Below, piece by piece: positions 24,712 through 38,049 of a DNA stretch of 64,000 bases. Positions within the stretch are counted from its first letter, which is position 1, and each line of letters starts with the position of its first letter. The stretch comes from Absidia repens (taxonomy: Eukaryota; Mucoromycota; Mucoromycetes; Mucorales; Cunninghamellaceae). The position numbers and the translations under genes are program-made. Below the pieces are notes generated by a model. The model was not told where the DNA came from, searched no databases, and saw only the letters and a program-made list of their open reading frames with translations. The stretch covers positions 287,039 through 351,038 of the forward strand of contig MCGE01000042.1 in assembly GCA_002105175.1 (NCBI GenBank). The letters run 5' to 3'.

Positions 24712-27078
24712 CTATCTACCATTCGATTGGAGCCTTCTTTTGACATAGCCTTTAACACTGTCATGACCACTATCAATACATATATATAAAAGGAGAAGTC
24801 AATAAAACCACGAATCAAACCGATATTAATATCCGTTTAGCTTACGTTTGTGTGATCACCATAGACCGTTTCCTAGGATTTGACCATAGCAAAACCCCAA
24901 TATCCTTAGCATGTCGCTCCGCAGCATCGAAATCGGTTTGGACGTTAAATTCGTGGTATAAATAAGCTACATTTAGAAATGATGAACGAGTACGTAAGAA
25001 TCTTTCCGTTTCTTTTTCTTCTTTTTCTCTTTTGTAGTCATACCTGAAGTACTTTTGAGTCGGTTTCTTTCCATTTCCCATAGCCGTATTTGATCGACCA
25101 CTGTGAGAGGTAATATAGGCACCTAAAAGATCATGAATAAAACACTTCAGTATTAGCATACGCAACTTTACATTTTAATGAATTGAAGTGTGCCTACCCT
25201 TTTCCGCATCTGTGGATGCGCATGTGATTGCAAATAGGATATAATCTAATAACAAACAGAAATTAATGAAATGAATAAAAGACACACTAAAATTTTTGAT
25301 ATTTTCTTACCTGCTCCGCCGTAATTCCTTTGATCAGTGCATTTCGGACGCTTTCCCGAGTAACCACACCATATACCATATTTCTAAAACGAGATTGTAG
25401 TTGGACAAAAAGATTCAATACTGCAATTTGAAGTGGAGAGTCTACGATAAAAAATAAAATCGAGTGGCATGAATACAATGCCGTGTTCAGTGTAAAATGT
25501 AACGTGGTAAGGAATCGGATGAGGGAGAGGGAGGGATGGATTATTTACCTGTATACGCATAAACACGATAATTTGTTTCCAAAATCACAAAGCCTTGTTC
25601 CTCTTCTTCTTCCATATCCGTTTTTCCTACTGTAGCAGCTGAAGCTACAGCTACACCATGTTCTTTGGTCTGTTTGTTTTTTAGGGCGGAGCCAGCAACA
25701 GCAGCATTGCCAGAAGTAAGAGTAGTTGCCAATCGTGTCGGGTAGTATCGTCGAGATCCACGCTAATAAGTATAACAATCAATCCTATCAGTATAACCAA
25801 TTGTTTTGCCGTGTCATACATTACCTTTCGTTGATAAACAATCCCATAATCCCGCAGATCTTCCAGCATTTGCTGTTGTGTTTGAGTCAAAGGCTCTACA
25901 GAATAATTCTTTTTGGACGTTAATAAAATGCTGAGGCACTTGGGTACCGTTTTTCACCTTGTCCTTTTTTCTGTACTTACTTCACCCAATTCTGATGATC
26001 CCAGTTGGAATAGAAAGTTCAATACCTCTACTAGATCCATTTGCAGCACCTGTAATAATAGTAGTAAAAATTTGATAATTAATATTGGTGTTCGACAAAC
26101 CCACGTTTTCGTAATGCCTACCTCAGCCATATCTAAATATTGCAATAAGAATGCCCAAACTTGTGTGTTTACGTCTTGAAGCAAGAATTGAAAACCTTTG
26201 TTCGTGATCTGTAGATGTGATTCTTGGCTACTACATCATAAATTGTGAGCGTACTGTTCTTCAACATGATTTGTCCTGTTTTCTACATCCTATTACGTAC
26301 CTGGCTTGCATAAGTTTACTTCGTTCCAATAGATTCAAGACACCACCACTGGGTTTTTTTGTTAACGAGGTACCGACCATATAATGTAAAATAGCTTCCC
26401 ATTGTTGCGTTGCGTACTGATCCAGAAATCCAATATCTACGCTATGTTTATCTGGCGTTAAGCATGGTTGCCCAAATGATTGTTGTGTTCCACTACGACA
26501 AAATCATAAACATAGTTCCTTGTTAGTTATTGCGTTTTAGTATTCCAGTGTGTTGATTATTTAGGTATGTATGTCCTTACCCTCCGGTCAGCGCGTTTCT
26601 AAATTCCAACCGAAAGACTTCGTTCATCACTAGCAAGTCACCTTTTTGTTCCAATATATGCAGCCTTGAAAGCTTCTGTGAGGCCTCTGACAATTTACTA
26701 TAAAGATCTCACACGAACGATGAGTATTATTGTGATTTGCCCTATTCGCCCGTATGCCTTTTCACTTTACCGTTGTCCATCTTTATTCACCCAATAGTGT
26801 AGATCTTGTGTTGATATTGGTGTCTCAACATACAGTAAAGACATCACTATTTGGCGCCCAATTGTAGGTAGTAATCTATGTTATCCGACCCAGAAGATCC
26901 CAGAATAATATAAGGACAACTGTGTTAAATCCAATCCTTTAAACGTCAATCATCATAAATCGGATTACCTAAAAATAGCCAAGCAGGTGGCTGGTTTTTG
27001 AAACAGCCGCAGGAAGGTATACTTTGGTAACGTTTCAAGATATTCATAGATGTTTGTCTTGAAATTGTCAGCCGACAT
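24712..27078 (-). CDS. TFB2: TFIIH core subunit Tfb2/p52
   Basis: Subunit of the TFIIH core that anchors and stimulates the XPB/Ssl2 ATPase in transcription initiation and nucleotide-excision repair; 473 residues. The thirteen exons are 27078-26969, 26875-26771, 26697-26581, 26492-26301, 26230-26122, 26049-25981, 25893-25825, 25762-25549, 25441-25311, 25245-25198, 25122-25044, 24966-24846 and 24769-24712. Diagnostic stretches are [19 protein letters not shown] at the N-terminus, [79 protein letters not shown] and, in the C-terminal Tfb5-binding part, [12 protein letters not shown]. An acidic insert is at about residues 295-320. Exon 7 uses the second AG of a TAGAG acceptor; the first would put a stop in frame. 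The 3' part is gene-dense with introns of 60-90 nt. Confidence 0.95.
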
Positions 27079-27940
27079 TATAATTGTAAAAAGAGGGAAG
27101 GAAAGAAGAACAAAAAGCCGCGTTTTCAGAGCTTTTTATTTTTTGAATAGTAAAAAAAAAAAAATCCACAGCCATCGTCGGAGATTGTAAAATTGGTCAA
27201 TGGCCTTTGAGCCCTGTCGAAATATGCTTCAATACTGACCACACATTTACATTGAACTATTATTAATATTGTTATTATTCTTTTCGCAAGCATAACTAAA
27301 GGATATATTCCATCATTCAAATTAATATTTATCTTGGTTACATTTTTCGCCCAATAGCCAAATCGGACGAGTGATATGTAAGCATGGTCAACGTGCTCAG
27401 AGAAAACCTAAATTATTATCTAACGATATAGTATTCATACTGTAATGTTTAATCATTGGTTTATTTACCGTAGGGACCCGCGATACCCTTATCAACGGGA
27501 GAACAAAATTACATCCTTACTGTGAATAAAAAGTGAGAGAGAGAGCGCTTTGGGTTATTAATATAAAAGAAAGAGTAGATACAGGAAAGCATCGCATATT
27601 GGGTCCAGAAAGTTGTGATTGATATGTGAAGCTGTAAAGGACTAAACGTAAATAAACTAAACGTTTCAATAATCTTTCAAGAGGCGAATTGGGGTTCAAT
27701 AGGGTCTAGAAGGTATACACAACCATTCTACAGCATCCACAATGCATTTTTGACAACCTCCTCTCATTTTTGGTATATTGCCAAATAAGTCATCTAACTC
27801 GCCATAATTATAAAAATATTGACCAAAGTTCCCATTTTTCCCAATACCGTTGCAAGGGAAAAGTTAAAATACTGGAAATACACATTAAAAGCAATAAAAT
27901 ATCCTCATAAAATAACCCCCACAGGCGTAACCCACACCAG
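27079..27940. other. Intergenic, no gene seen
   Basis: Upstream region of TFB2 leading into repeat copy D. It is AT-rich with poly(T) near 27150 on the minus strand. Two short ORFs show no family resemblance. Confidence 0.45.
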
Positions 27941-27949
27941 CAACACTAA

Positions 27950-28400
27950 TCAAGGTGGGTGATACATAGTAATAAAAAAGAAATCCAATGCACAAGACAT
28001 GAGAAAGACTAATGGGACATTTTTCATCAAAGTAAAGTAAAATATACATATTTTATTCAGTATAGATTCAAACTCTGTACAAGCTAAAACTAACCTAAGC
28101 CAATGGAGACTCCAAAAAGCCAACCGACGGACGTCCCAAAGCCTAGATTCAACATGAAAGGGTTCCCCATGTATCTTGTAATCCCTGATCGGAAAACACT
28201 TCTAAACTATTTCTGACATTATTCGAAGTTCAACATAAGCCTTAGAAGTTGAATAATAAAGAAAGAAAGACAAAAAAAAGAAAAGGAAGAGAGCAAAACA
28301 AGAAAAACTGGGAGAAAATAAAAATCACATGTGCGGAATTTGAAATGTTTTCTGTAGTCTCTTGCTGAACTGCGGTTCTGATCATTCCCCTGATTTTTTT
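27950..28400 (-). repeat. Dispersed repeat, copy D (truncated)
   Basis: Only the right two-thirds of the family is present. The ACAAGACATGAGAAAGACTA module is at about 27992, the core at about 28150-28190, and a diverged end at about 28325-28350 where CACGTG has become CACATG. The half carrying the small ORF is missing. Confidence 0.72.
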
Positions 28401-28836
28401 TTTCGATAGCCATGTTTATTTCGATGAAAAAATCACAAAAGACGGTTCCAGAAAACCGCTGTCTTGCTAGATATAGTATGGCTCACACTAGAGTAACAAC
28501 ATTACTCACAATAGCGATGTAATTTCGTTTTTCCATTAGTATCGTTATTGTGGGTTCCTACCTCATAGTGTTGATTCCGAATCTGACAAATACATGTACT
28601 TTTCTAGCACATACTTTTCAGTAGCACTTGATTAATAAATTGGTATTTATCTTTGGTCAAGTATCATATTACCTTTTTAGCAAAATTGAAACTTCTCCAG
28701 TGACTGAAAATTTTCGATCACCGCTTACATATACATTCGCATGTTTATTCATTGCCAATTCTTTCCCCTTCTCTTAATTTTTTCTTTTCTTTTTGTTGAC
28801 CTCTATTAATCTTTACTCATATTTATAATCATCACC

Positions 28837-30026
<1,190 letters not shown>

Positions 30027-31248
30027 CTAGATACAATAGTCGTGTTTTAGTGATAGATGCGTATAATTCATTTTATTCATTCAATAAACTATTTTTACTT
30101 CTATTTTCTAAAATTATTATGGCTTATGATAATTACTCCTATCGGATGATACAGGAAGTATTGATGTGTTTGTATTCTGGATGATTGTATAGGAGTAGAA
30201 TTACCTGTGAAGTTTGGAAAACTGAACAAGGATATATGACTATGAATTGTTTATCAACTTTGTGGTGTGTCAAGAACTCAACGTTAATATTATCGCTAAT
30301 TCACTCACGATACGTTCCATATTATCTAGGGGTGGATGTATTAACGAATACTTAAACCCAAGAGAAGGTATGACAAAAATTACAAGGGAAGAAATTTTGA
30401 AGACGTATTTCATAAACAGCATGTCTTCTTCTGTCCTTTATAAAGAGAATTATCCTGGTTTACTGTACTTATTGTATACGGGCTGGGAGTGGCAAAAGGA
30501 GACAAGGTTTTTATTTCACTCTCCGCTTATATTTTTTGGGGGAGGAAATATTCTACAGCCATTCAGAAAAATGATTTTCTGGAAAGAGGGACGATCATTG
30601 GAAATATAAATATTCAAATAAAAAGCCCATCCATCCTTTTAAAAGGAGTAGATGAAAAATGGGCATGGTTAATATCGAAGTTTTGTAGTCAAATGCCAAG
30701 AAAAGAAAAGCTGTTTCACACAGACGTTTCTAAAGTTACATTTACGCTAAGCAGTATATGGAAGGCAATCACTTCACAAAAAAAAAAAAAATGGATTTTT
30801 TGAGGTGAGGAGTGGGGGTAATTGAATAAGAGGATCGACGACATAATTTTGTTCGGTTCGAGTTTAATGATTGACTTGATAAAATATAGTCAATTGTATA
30901 TAAATAGTTTGTAACGATAATCATGGTTGAATGTAAATCTATCTTGTAAAATCAAGATGGAAACTTCAACGTCTTCTTCTGTTGAAATCGATCATCGATG
31001 ACTGCGTTTTATATGAAAAAAAGATCTGCGGAAGTTGGAGACTGGAAAACGAAGATCGTTTTTGATTGGCCAGAAGTAAATTGTTTGGAGCCCACGCCAA
31101 ACCAATTTTAGGTTAACCTGATTTTTTTTTATTTGACGAACGAATAAGGAGTGTTGAAAAAATAGTATTCTGCCTTTCTTTTTTCTTTTCCTCTTTCTCA
31201 ATCTTTTTTTTTTTTTTTTTTTTTTGTTATTACCCATCTTCCCTTTAC
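30027..31248. other. Intergenic with an unresolved ORF pair
   Basis: This is the region between CWC24 and the Con7-like factor. It has poly(T) at about 31205-31225 just before the next start codon. The segment 30247-30803 is listed separately. Confidence 0.45.
30247..30803 (+). pseudogene. Overlapping ORFs in two frames, possible frameshifted remnant
   Basis: A 120-codon ORF (30247-30609) and a 104-codon ORF (30489-30803) in another frame overlap by about 120 nt. Both read like protein: GGCINEYLNPREG in the first; RGTIIGNINIQIKSPSILLK and DEKWAWLISKFCSQMPRK in the second. They could be one older gene broken near 30490-30520, but I do not recognise a family and see no splice sites joining them. 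It may also be chance in AT-rich DNA. Confidence 0.25.
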
Positions 31249-32814
31249 ATGTCAGGTCAATCGCAGCAACAAAACCATCAACATGCTGCCGCTGCTGCTG
31301 CCGCTGCTGCTGCAGGATTTTATCCTTCAACTGGGTACTTTGCTGAAACAAAGCCACTTATGCCTGCGACTTCCACTTCTGTATATTGTGACCAGCCAAT
31401 GACCTTACCACCACATTCCAACGTTGAACAAGAAATGGCAGACGCTGTTGCTGCTTTTTCTACAACTTCGCTGCCACCATTGTCACAACTTCTTCCTTCT
31501 TCAAAATCGACAGCTCAACGATCGTCTTCACTGAGTTCTTCTACCACCAATGACACCAACGCGCCAGATACAAACCCAACCACACAAACAAACGACAGTG
31601 ACACGGTTAACACCGCCACAATGACGAGTACTCCTAGTATTACCACTCGCCCGTCAAACGTCTACCAAGCTTCACCGACAGTACGATCACACCCAAAGGT
31701 CCCTTCCAATCATCCAGATATGTATTATCGCCCTTCAAGCACCACAGTGACACCCCCATCACAAACTGCTACAACTGGAGATCCTTATTACATGACGTCA
31801 GTGCCAGGATATCCTCCGTCCACAAATGATATGATGCCATCAACTACTGGCAGTAATGTCAACTCTGTGAACTCTCTTGCTTTTCCACCTGGTAGTATGC
31901 CTCCGTCAACGACACCTTCATCAACCATGTTCGCTCACCCCTCTTACCCACAACAAATGCGCCACGTACCTTCAGCAGGGCTTGGTCATTCTCACCAAAC
32001 TGGTCACCATTTACCTTCCCCACCGAATTCATTTGATCATTACCCAATGGAACATCAACAAAGTCAAAAGGTCTTCTCATTTGTTTCTCTACCCGGCGTG
32101 AATCAGAAAAAACGGCCTCGACGGAAATATCATGAAGTGGAGCGACTATACCATTGCAACTATATGGGCTGTACAAAGTCTTATGGTACTCTCAATCATC
32201 TCAATGCTCACGTGCAAATGCAAGATCATGTAAGAAAAAAAAATAGGATTAAAACCTTGAGTTAGACTCTAACTGGTCGTCGTTCTGTCTTCTTCTTTTT
32301 TGTATGTACATAGGGACCAAAACGTTATCCATCTGAATTTAAAGAATTACGTAAAATGTGGCGAAAACAGAAACGGGAAAGTCAAGGGAACAAGAAAAAA
32401 AACGAATCGATGAATACCACGCCATCAAAACAAACACAGCAGCAACAGCAATCAGAAAAATCACAACACTCTCAATCCCAATCTCAATCAGAACAGCAAC
32501 AGCATCAACAGCAGCAACAACAGCAACAGCACAATTATCAACCTCATCCTGTACAAGGTCACCAACAGTCACTCATGCCATCACATTCTATGCAACCATT
32601 GATTCATCATCCTTTACCGCCACCACCGCCCTTGCCAACATTATTATATCCACCTCAATCAAATAACTGGATGGCAGCCGTCTCTCCTACTCCTCCTCAT
32701 CCTGCTGCTCACTCAAATATGATTCATCCACAACAACACAATCAAGCTACTGCTGCCGCTGCCGCTGCTGCTGCTGCTGCCGGGTTCCCAACAAGCAGTA
32801 TCAATTATCAGTAG
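31249..32814 (+). CDS. C2H2 zinc-finger transcription factor, Con7-like
   Basis: Predicted nuclear DNA-binding protein of 493 residues. Exons are 31249-32229 and 32314-32814. It opens with Gln/His then a poly-Ala run (about residues 13-22), followed by a long Ser/Thr/Pro-rich region. The conserved block starts with KKRPRRKYHEVERLYHCNYM, leads into a single C-x4-C-x12-H-x5-H finger (residues 301-327) and continues with GPKRYPSEFKELRKMWRKQK. This arrangement matches the Con7 family of ascomycete regulators of cell wall and morphogenesis genes. The intron falls exactly after the last His of the finger. The C-terminus has long Gln, Pro and Ala runs. The family call rests on the KRPRR...YGTLNHLNAH block. 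Its targets here are unknown. Confidence 0.85.
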
Positions 32815-33172
32815 AATCCAACATTACTCATTTTGTATCTTACCTGATGTTTTGCTTCCACTTATTATTTCCTTTTTTTCAACCTGTAGCTTATGATCCC
32901 CTCCCCCTCCCTCTCTTCTAGCACATTATTTTTCCTCTTTTATCATCATTCTCACCTCTGTATATACGACTTTTATATATATATATATATTTCTTGTGTT
33001 TGTTTATTTGTAGTTTTAGATGGGGTTGGTGGTTGAATATTGTTGTATCACATGATGGATGAATCGATCGTTTATCGATTATCCCTTGTATTATGAATTA
33101 TTTTTGTTTATTTCTCTATTTTTATTATTCTTCTTTTTTGCGCTTTGTTTTCATCATCTCCCATCAAAAACC

Positions 33173-33178
33173 AATAAA
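33173..33178 (+). promoter_or_regulatory. Poly(A) signal of the Con7-like gene
   Basis: AATAAA in CCAATAAAATATG, about 360 bp after the stop codon. It is the first perfect hexamer downstream. Confidence 0.4.
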
Positions 33179-34030
33179 ATATGACTTTATCACTTCAAAC
33201 TATTCTTTATTGTCTCAAATATAGATGATCATGATATTATTGACTGTGTGATAGGATAATACTTTCGTCATTTACATAAGAGGATATTTGACGGCACTTC
33301 AAAAAGGGGTAGACATTGGTCCAAAAAGGGGTCCAATGGGCGGGCAATTTGGTGGACAAAAGATCTCAATAACTGGGTAAAATGTGTCTAGGACTTGGGC
33401 AGATTAAGGATACAAGTGCAGGACTCAAGCATTTCAAACCCCGTTATGATGAAGTGCTGCAGTAGATCAGTTGCAGGAAATATTATGATATTTTCACATC
33501 AAAGATTTTGTATTGTGTATATTTGGTTAGTAAGATATGTCAAAAGAAAAAAAAATATCCTTATTTTTAAAGTTTGAAATTTGTACATATATCTTCTAAG
33601 CTGGGATCTTTTTTATACAATGCCAGTGAATAGTATGTGATAAAAGTGTCAATGATAAAGGAGGGTATGGTGAGTATTCTCCTATCTTCTAAGAGCACGG
33701 TTGGATGTGAATTAAACAGAAACGAACAAAACCCCGGTAATCATTAGATAATATAGTGTTGATCATTTTTTACAAATCAAGTCCTCGAATGATAAAGATT
33801 TACAAACGTGTTCCGTTAGTGCGCGCCTCAATGTCAGAAATGCTGATGATTAAGGTTGACGATTGGTAAATGCAGTGGGCGGAAGCTAAAACGTTTATCT
33901 TATTGGCCGTGAATTTTTAACTATTCGGATGAATTTATCCGTGACCGACCCACACAGAAGTCTATTCACAAAAAATAGCGAATCACGGGGGGAAGAATTT
34001 TTTATCCAACACCGAGTTTTCAGAGTTTTG
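33179..34030. other. Intergenic, no gene seen
   Basis: AT-rich with no supported coding exon. At 33315-33341 a short inverted repeat (CATTGG ... CCAATG) encloses an AAAAAGGGG segment that also occurs just upstream. Confidence 0.45.
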
Positions 34031-34040
34031 TGATCTACTA

Positions 34041-34047
34041 TATAAAT
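34041..34047 (+). promoter_or_regulatory. TATA-like box of the MFS transporter
   Basis: TATAAAT, about 60 bp before the ATG at 34105. This supports 34105 rather than the upstream in-frame ATG at 34057, which would leave almost no leader. Confidence 0.45.
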
Positions 34048-34104
34048 TGATTTTGTGTGATCCAGATTTTCAAAAAATCATTTTTATTTCTCACACTCAA
34101 ACAA

Positions 34105-36296
34105 ATGACTTCCAATAAAACAGACGAAGAATCATCGTTACATACTGCGATCGAAGACACCAAGCAACATCAAGGACAAGAAGAGCAACAGCATCAGAAA
34201 ACTGAAATGCCTCAAGAAGTATTTGTTGATCTACTCAATCCTCAGGTAAAAATAGAATATCTCATGCCCATATTTAGAATCCGCTCACTGATACGTTTTT
34301 TTGCCCTTCTTTCTTCGTTTTCTTTTTCCTCAGAATTGGTCTTCAAAAAAGAAACTCTTCAATTTTATCGTTATCTTTATCAATGCTTTTGTGTCCTTCT
34401 TCAGTAGCTCTATATATGTACCTGCCATTTTATCCATTCAAGAATTCTTTGACACAAATATAGTGGTAATAAACGCTACGATTGCTCTTTATTTGATGAT
34501 CAGTGGTATAGCCGTAAGTATCCCTTGTTTTATACGAATGTATAAGGTCACTCACTAATCATATATTCTGCTTAGCCTCTATTTTGGGCTCCTTTATCTC
34601 AAAGGATAGGGCGAAAGCCTACATATATTATCGCTATGCTATTATATGTTATATTTTCGGTTGTCTGTGGTGTATCGAAAAACATTGGCTTATTTTTTGC
34701 CTTCCGTCTACTCCAAGGTGTTGCAGCATCAGCGGCTCAAGCTATTGGAGGAGGTAGTGTGGCCGATATGTATAACTTCCAGTCAAGAGGAAAAATGATG
34801 TCCATCTTTTTACTGGGAACTGTGTTTGGTAAGAAGAATTATAGCGATCCATGACGTATTTTGAATCATGTAAATAAATTAATACTAACTGTTTATTTTA
34901 TCTTTGTGATAGGTCCTGTTCTTGGTCCTATCGTAGGTAAGTACTGGTATTGATGAAGGCAATTTTCTTAACACATACACTCAATTAAACTTACTCCTTT
35001 TGTATATATTATAATAATAGGTGGGTATATCAACGAACGACTGAACTGGCAATGGTCCTTTTATCTCATGGCCATTATTGGTGGTGTTATCTCCTTATTG
35101 AATATCTTCATTTTGAGCGAATCTTTGTACCAACCTAACCACAACCCTATTCGTGATGAATCAAAATCGAAATTATCAAATTGGTGGGCCAACTTCAAAT
35201 TCAATCCTGTAAGCAATGCGAAATAGAGAAACGAATTTAAACACAGTATTAACCTTTTCAATCAATCGACACCTTTGATAGTTCACAAGTCTTCTTCTTC
35301 TTACTCATATTGATGTTTTACTTGGATGCCTCCCGATGTCTATCTCTTTTGGATTATTTTACTGCTTAGTGACCGTGTTGGAACCAACATTTGCCCCTCT
35401 CTACGGATTCACATCTGGATCGGTTGGTCTTGCATTCCTTGGCGGTGGCATTGGTAATCTTCTTGGTGCACTTATATGTGCGTTGACTTTGGATCGTGTC
35501 CATATGCGACTTATCGGTGCTAAGCGAGCTGAATTGGAAAGAAACGGCGGTGAATATAAACATGGGATGTTTTCGGAACAGCGCTTGGTACCTTCACCAA
35601 TTGCCATCTTCTTTATTGTCGTCGGATTCATCTTTTATGGCTGGTTCTTACAAGCTAAATTTATCTGGATTGCTCCTTTGATCGGAATGGGTATTTGTAA
35701 GTTACAGGCTATTTTATTTTTTTAGTCGAGAGGGCAGCGGGTAGAAAATATAGACTTTAACTTGCTTGTTATTTATTTTGACACATAGTGGGATTTGGCC
35801 TCTTTTCATTGATCAGTATGTCGACTAATTATGTTATTGAAGGATATGTCCCTCAGGCCGCTGCAAGTAAGGAAAAAGAAGAAGAAAACACACTATTTAT
35901 GTGAATGATGTTACTGATAAATTTTGTTTACTTTATAGTGACTTCCGTATGCAACTTTTTACGTAAGATATATATGCGTTCTGGCCTTTGTTGTCTTGAT
36001 TTTTAACTCCTTTTTTTATGATCGTAGGTTGTGTTTTTGGTATGATGTTCTCTCTGCTATCATCAACAATTAATCAATCTCTTGGATATGGATGGACATA
36101 GTAAGTAATTAAATGTGGATACAACAACCAAGGATCTATTTAAAGCGAAAATGCGTCATACTGACTTTTTTTATATTATAGTACCATGGCGGCGTTGATT
36201 TCATTGGGTATCAGTTTGATTTGCTTCCCTTTGTTGATGAAGTATGGCTACAAATGGCGATCCAACCCCATCTTTTCTTGGTCAACTACGAAATAG
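34105..36296 (+). CDS. MFS multidrug-type transporter (DHA1 family)
   Basis: Predicted proton-coupled exporter of the plasma membrane, 496 residues, 12 membrane spans. Exons are 34105-34245, 34334-34513, 34576-34828, 34913-34936, 35021-35208, 35282-35696, 35789-35866, 35939-35962, 36028-36100 and 36182-36296; two are only 24 nt long. A hydrophilic acidic N-terminus (about 45 residues) precedes TM1 (FNFIVIFINAFVSFFSSSIY). The DHA1 signatures are visible: PLFWAPLSQRIGRKPTYI between TM2 and TM3, RLLQGVAASAAQAIGGGSVAD in TM4, and GPVLGPIVGGYINE in TM5 (motif C, the antiporter motif). A charged central loop separates TM6 and TM7. AATAAA is at 36463-36468. The substrate cannot be predicted. Confidence 0.9.
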
Positions 36297-36619
36297 TCCT
36301 ATCCCTTTTGTATTTATATATAATATATCCCTATTTTATATTCGCAATATTTATTAGACCTTCTCCTCCTCGACATTTTACACTTATATTACATATATAG
36401 ATTTACAATTTACAACCGTATTAATACTTCCGTTATATTATTTATTCATGTATCTTCAGCCAAATAAAAATCTATGATAAAGTCATCTTTTTCTCCGTGT
36501 CTTCCTGACTATACCATTTTGCTTTGTACAAACTCAAATAATATATTGCATATTCATTTATTCATATGTCTTCAATTAAAAAGGATTACCAACTTGCATC
36601 ATAGTCAGTAACCATGTGT

Positions 36620-37690
36620 TCTTTTATGTAACCCTTGACATTCACCATTGGACGATAAAAAAGATCGCTTACGCACTGCCACAGAAACATTTCAAATCCC
36701 GACCACGTGAATATTTATTTTCGCCTGTTTTTATTTTTCCATTCTCTTCCTTTTTTTTTCTTCATCGTTCAGCTTTTTTGAGGTTATGGTGATCTTAGAT
36801 TAGTGTCAGGACTAGTTTAGTAGGGTTTTCAGAAAAGGGGTTTCAACATGCATGGGGAAACCCTTTCCTTTTGGATCTAGGATTTAGGACCACTGTTAGT
36901 TGGCTTTTTTGGAGCCTCCATTAGCTTAGTATATAGTACTGATTTGTCCATGGGTTGAATATGTATTTAAATAAAATATGTCTCTTTTTACTTGCTTCAC
37001 TAAGAATACTACATTAGTCTCTCTCATGTGTTGTGCAATGAGTTCCTTTTTTTATACCACGCCTCCTTTGATGGGATTGACCATTCTTCAACTCTTCTCA
37101 GTCTCACTCATGCTATCTCATTAGATCCCTTACACTAAATCTCTTGCTACAATGAGCCCATCGTCTTTAGTTTAGTAACTACCAATATGTTTCAATAAAA
37201 TAGCTTTTTATTAAGTATGACACATCGGATGATAGACAATGATGCCATTGTAATTGTTTTGTGAGTATCCTATAAACATTTTCTTTCTAGTTCATCAACC
37301 ATAATCACTTCGCACTCTAAAGACAGAGAAATTAATTGGCACTTTTAGATCATATACTATTAAAGATGGTAATATTTCTGCTCGACCAGTCATGCAATGT
37401 CAGTCGCGTTGAGCGTGTAGCTACTGCTCTTGACCATTTTGACCAGCTTTCTAGCTTAAATATGACTATCTTTCCCATACCGCCTGAGGCCATGCAACTA
37501 GTTGACAGTTCTAGGTCAATTCATATCAAACGTGGCCCTATTGCAGCTTCATCAACCATATTAATTAATCTAGATCGTACGCACTTCGTAGCCTCCACTG
37601 GACTGCACATACTATATATATTTAGCTCGCTATTATTTTATTTTATTTTTTTGCTTGTGGTGTAATAAAATCAAATAAAAAGTCCAAACT
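36620..37690 (+). repeat. Dispersed repeat, copy E (full length)
   Basis: Plus-strand reading runs from CCGACCACGTGAATATTTAT (about 36697) through a pyrimidine-rich stretch and the core (reverse complement, about 36841-36880). Then come GTCTCTCTCATG and TTTCAATAAAATA modules, a small ORF (about 37336-37665, with VDSSRSIHI and ILINLDR), and AATAAAATCAAATAAAAAG at the end. It looks like a compact transcription unit. No known transposon protein is seen. Confidence 0.78.
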
Positions 37691-38049
37691 GAAGTCATTT
37701 GACTACAGACAGCGTCTTATTAAGAAGCAAAATGCTCTGGGTTGTCTAATTTGATCAAAAAACCACACTTCAACATCCTCCTACCCTTCCCTGACACTCA
37801 GCACGTCAATTATTAATGATCATCAAGTCACATAACCAACAAATTTGTTTGACACACCACATGTATAATCATTCGCTGTGAATACATTGCAATATACATC
37901 ACACGCATAATAAATCTATTCATCACAACTATGTATGTATAAAACATATGAACAGAAGTTTTCTTTATTTTTATTTTTTCAAAATATAAAATATAATCAA
38001 CTAAATAGGGCGACACTACTAAACTAAGCTAAGCGTTTAACTATAACCA
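37691..38049. other. PMI 3' flank, no gene seen
   Basis: AT-rich 3' flank of the isomerase gene on the minus strand. Nothing coding is recognised. Confidence 0.45.

Noticed and set aside
33315..33341. Short inverted repeat CATTGG ... CCAATG
   Set aside because: A 6-bp stem with a 13-nt loop is expected by chance in this much DNA, and nothing nearby suggests a function.
34057..34104. Upstream in-frame ATG of the DHA1 transporter
   Set aside because: It lies only about 10-15 bp after the TATA-like element, so it is unlikely to be in the mRNA; ATG at 34105 has a better context.
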